A stretch of 13,647 nt of DNA from an uncultured Atopobium sp. GTDB lineage: Bacteria; Actinomycetota; Coriobacteriia; Coriobacteriales; Atopobiaceae. The stretch spans positions 1 through 13,647 of the forward strand of contig CAMPCT010000037.1 of the NCBI GenBank assembly GCA_946647055.1. Direction: 5' to 3'. The first letter of the stretch is position 1, and every line of letters starts with the position of its first letter. Shown in pieces: positions 13,471 through 13,647 of this stretch. Position numbers and translations under genes: made by a program. The notes beneath the pieces are model-generated. The model was not told where the DNA came from. It saw only the letters and a program-made list of their open reading frames with translations, and made no database searches.

Positions 13471-13647
13471 CCCGGTACAAGTCGCTTTTCCGGAGCCGCA
13501 CCCGGTACAGGTCGCACTTCCGGAGCCGTACCCGGCCCTGGCGGCCCGAAACGGCCTGCAGCCCCCGGTACAGGTCGCAAATCCGGAGCCGTACCCGGTA
13601 CAGGTCGCACTTCCGGAGCCGTACCCGGCCCTGGCGGCCCGAAACGG
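13471..13647. repeat. Tandem repeat array with 93-bp higher-order period, running off the edge
   Basis: Four 30-bp units A (13471-13500, 13501-13530, 13564-13593, 13594-13623) begin CCCGGTACAGGTCGC and end TCCGGAGCCGTA. Two copies of a second unit B follow each A pair (13531-13563, 33 bp; 13624 to the edge, 24 bp visible), beginning CCCGGCCCTGGCGGC. The order is A-A-B-A-A-B with a 93-bp period. The second and fourth A units are identical. The third differs from them at two central bases, and the first at four positions. No stop codon occurs in any of the six frames. The frames read as simple peptides such as RPVPG or RLRKCDLYR repeats, so coding status is unclear; I favour a non-coding repeat upstream of the priA promoter. 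Confidence 0.9.

Noticed and set aside
13471..13647. CRISPR array
   Set aside because: The 30-bp units abut each other with no unique spacers, and no cas genes are in the window.
13428..13647. Minus-strand gene coding for a PVPG-repeat protein upstream of priA
   Set aside because: The frame is open to the edge and ends at 13428, but all other frames of the array are open too, codon choice in this frame is poor in G/C third positions compared with neighbours, and its stop overlaps the candidate priA promoter. Not called without sequence to the right.

Overview
The window looks like housekeeping chromosome from a high-GC Gram-positive bacterium, most likely a coriobacterium (Olsenella/Atopobium/Collinsella-like Actinomycetota). 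This rests on the strong G/C bias at third codon positions, purine-rich Shine-Dalgarno sites, a C-rich zinc-type L28, and a Bacillus-like gene order in a high-GC genome. The genus is an inference; nothing in the window fixes it. There is no phage, plasmid, transposase, CRISPR array, tRNA or rRNA gene. Every gene except one (fmdB-like) lies on the minus strand, so transcription runs from right to left.

Right part (13647 to 8086): a tandem repeat array of 30-bp units in a 93-bp higher-order period runs off the right edge. Next come a candidate promoter and the run priA, def, fmt, rsmB. These cover replication restart, removal of the formyl group from new proteins, formylation of initiator tRNA, and methylation of 16S rRNA C967. 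fmt and rsmB overlap by GTGA.

Middle (8085 to 7423): the only gap above 300 bases holds the terminator of the small plus-strand fmdB-like zinc-ribbon gene and two related palindromic elements of about 57-65 bp. The rest (7980-8066) shows nothing I can name. The fmdB-like gene is divergent from a HAD phosphatase gene.

Left part (7422 to 1): HAD hydrolase and thiN-like thiamine pyrophosphokinase form one short unit. rpmB follows with its own extended -10 promoter and a clear intrinsic terminator. Then comes asp23/yloU, fakA/yloV, recG, rsmD, coaD, with ATGA overlaps at recG/rsmD and rsmD/coaD, and finally the first 18 codons of another gene at the edge.

The order priA-def-fmt-rsmB ... thiN-rpmB-yloU-yloV ... 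recG closely matches a well-known Bacillus subtilis chromosomal cluster. In Bacillus, rlmN, prpC, prkC, rsgA and rpe sit between rsmB and thiN. Here that place is taken by the palindromic repeats, the plus-strand fmdB-like gene and the HAD gene. I did not find a clearly new multi-gene system. The best leads are the 93-bp repeat array before priA, the palindromic pair between rsmB and fmdB, the symmetric elements at the asp23 promoter, and the atypical SAM-binding motif of RsmB.
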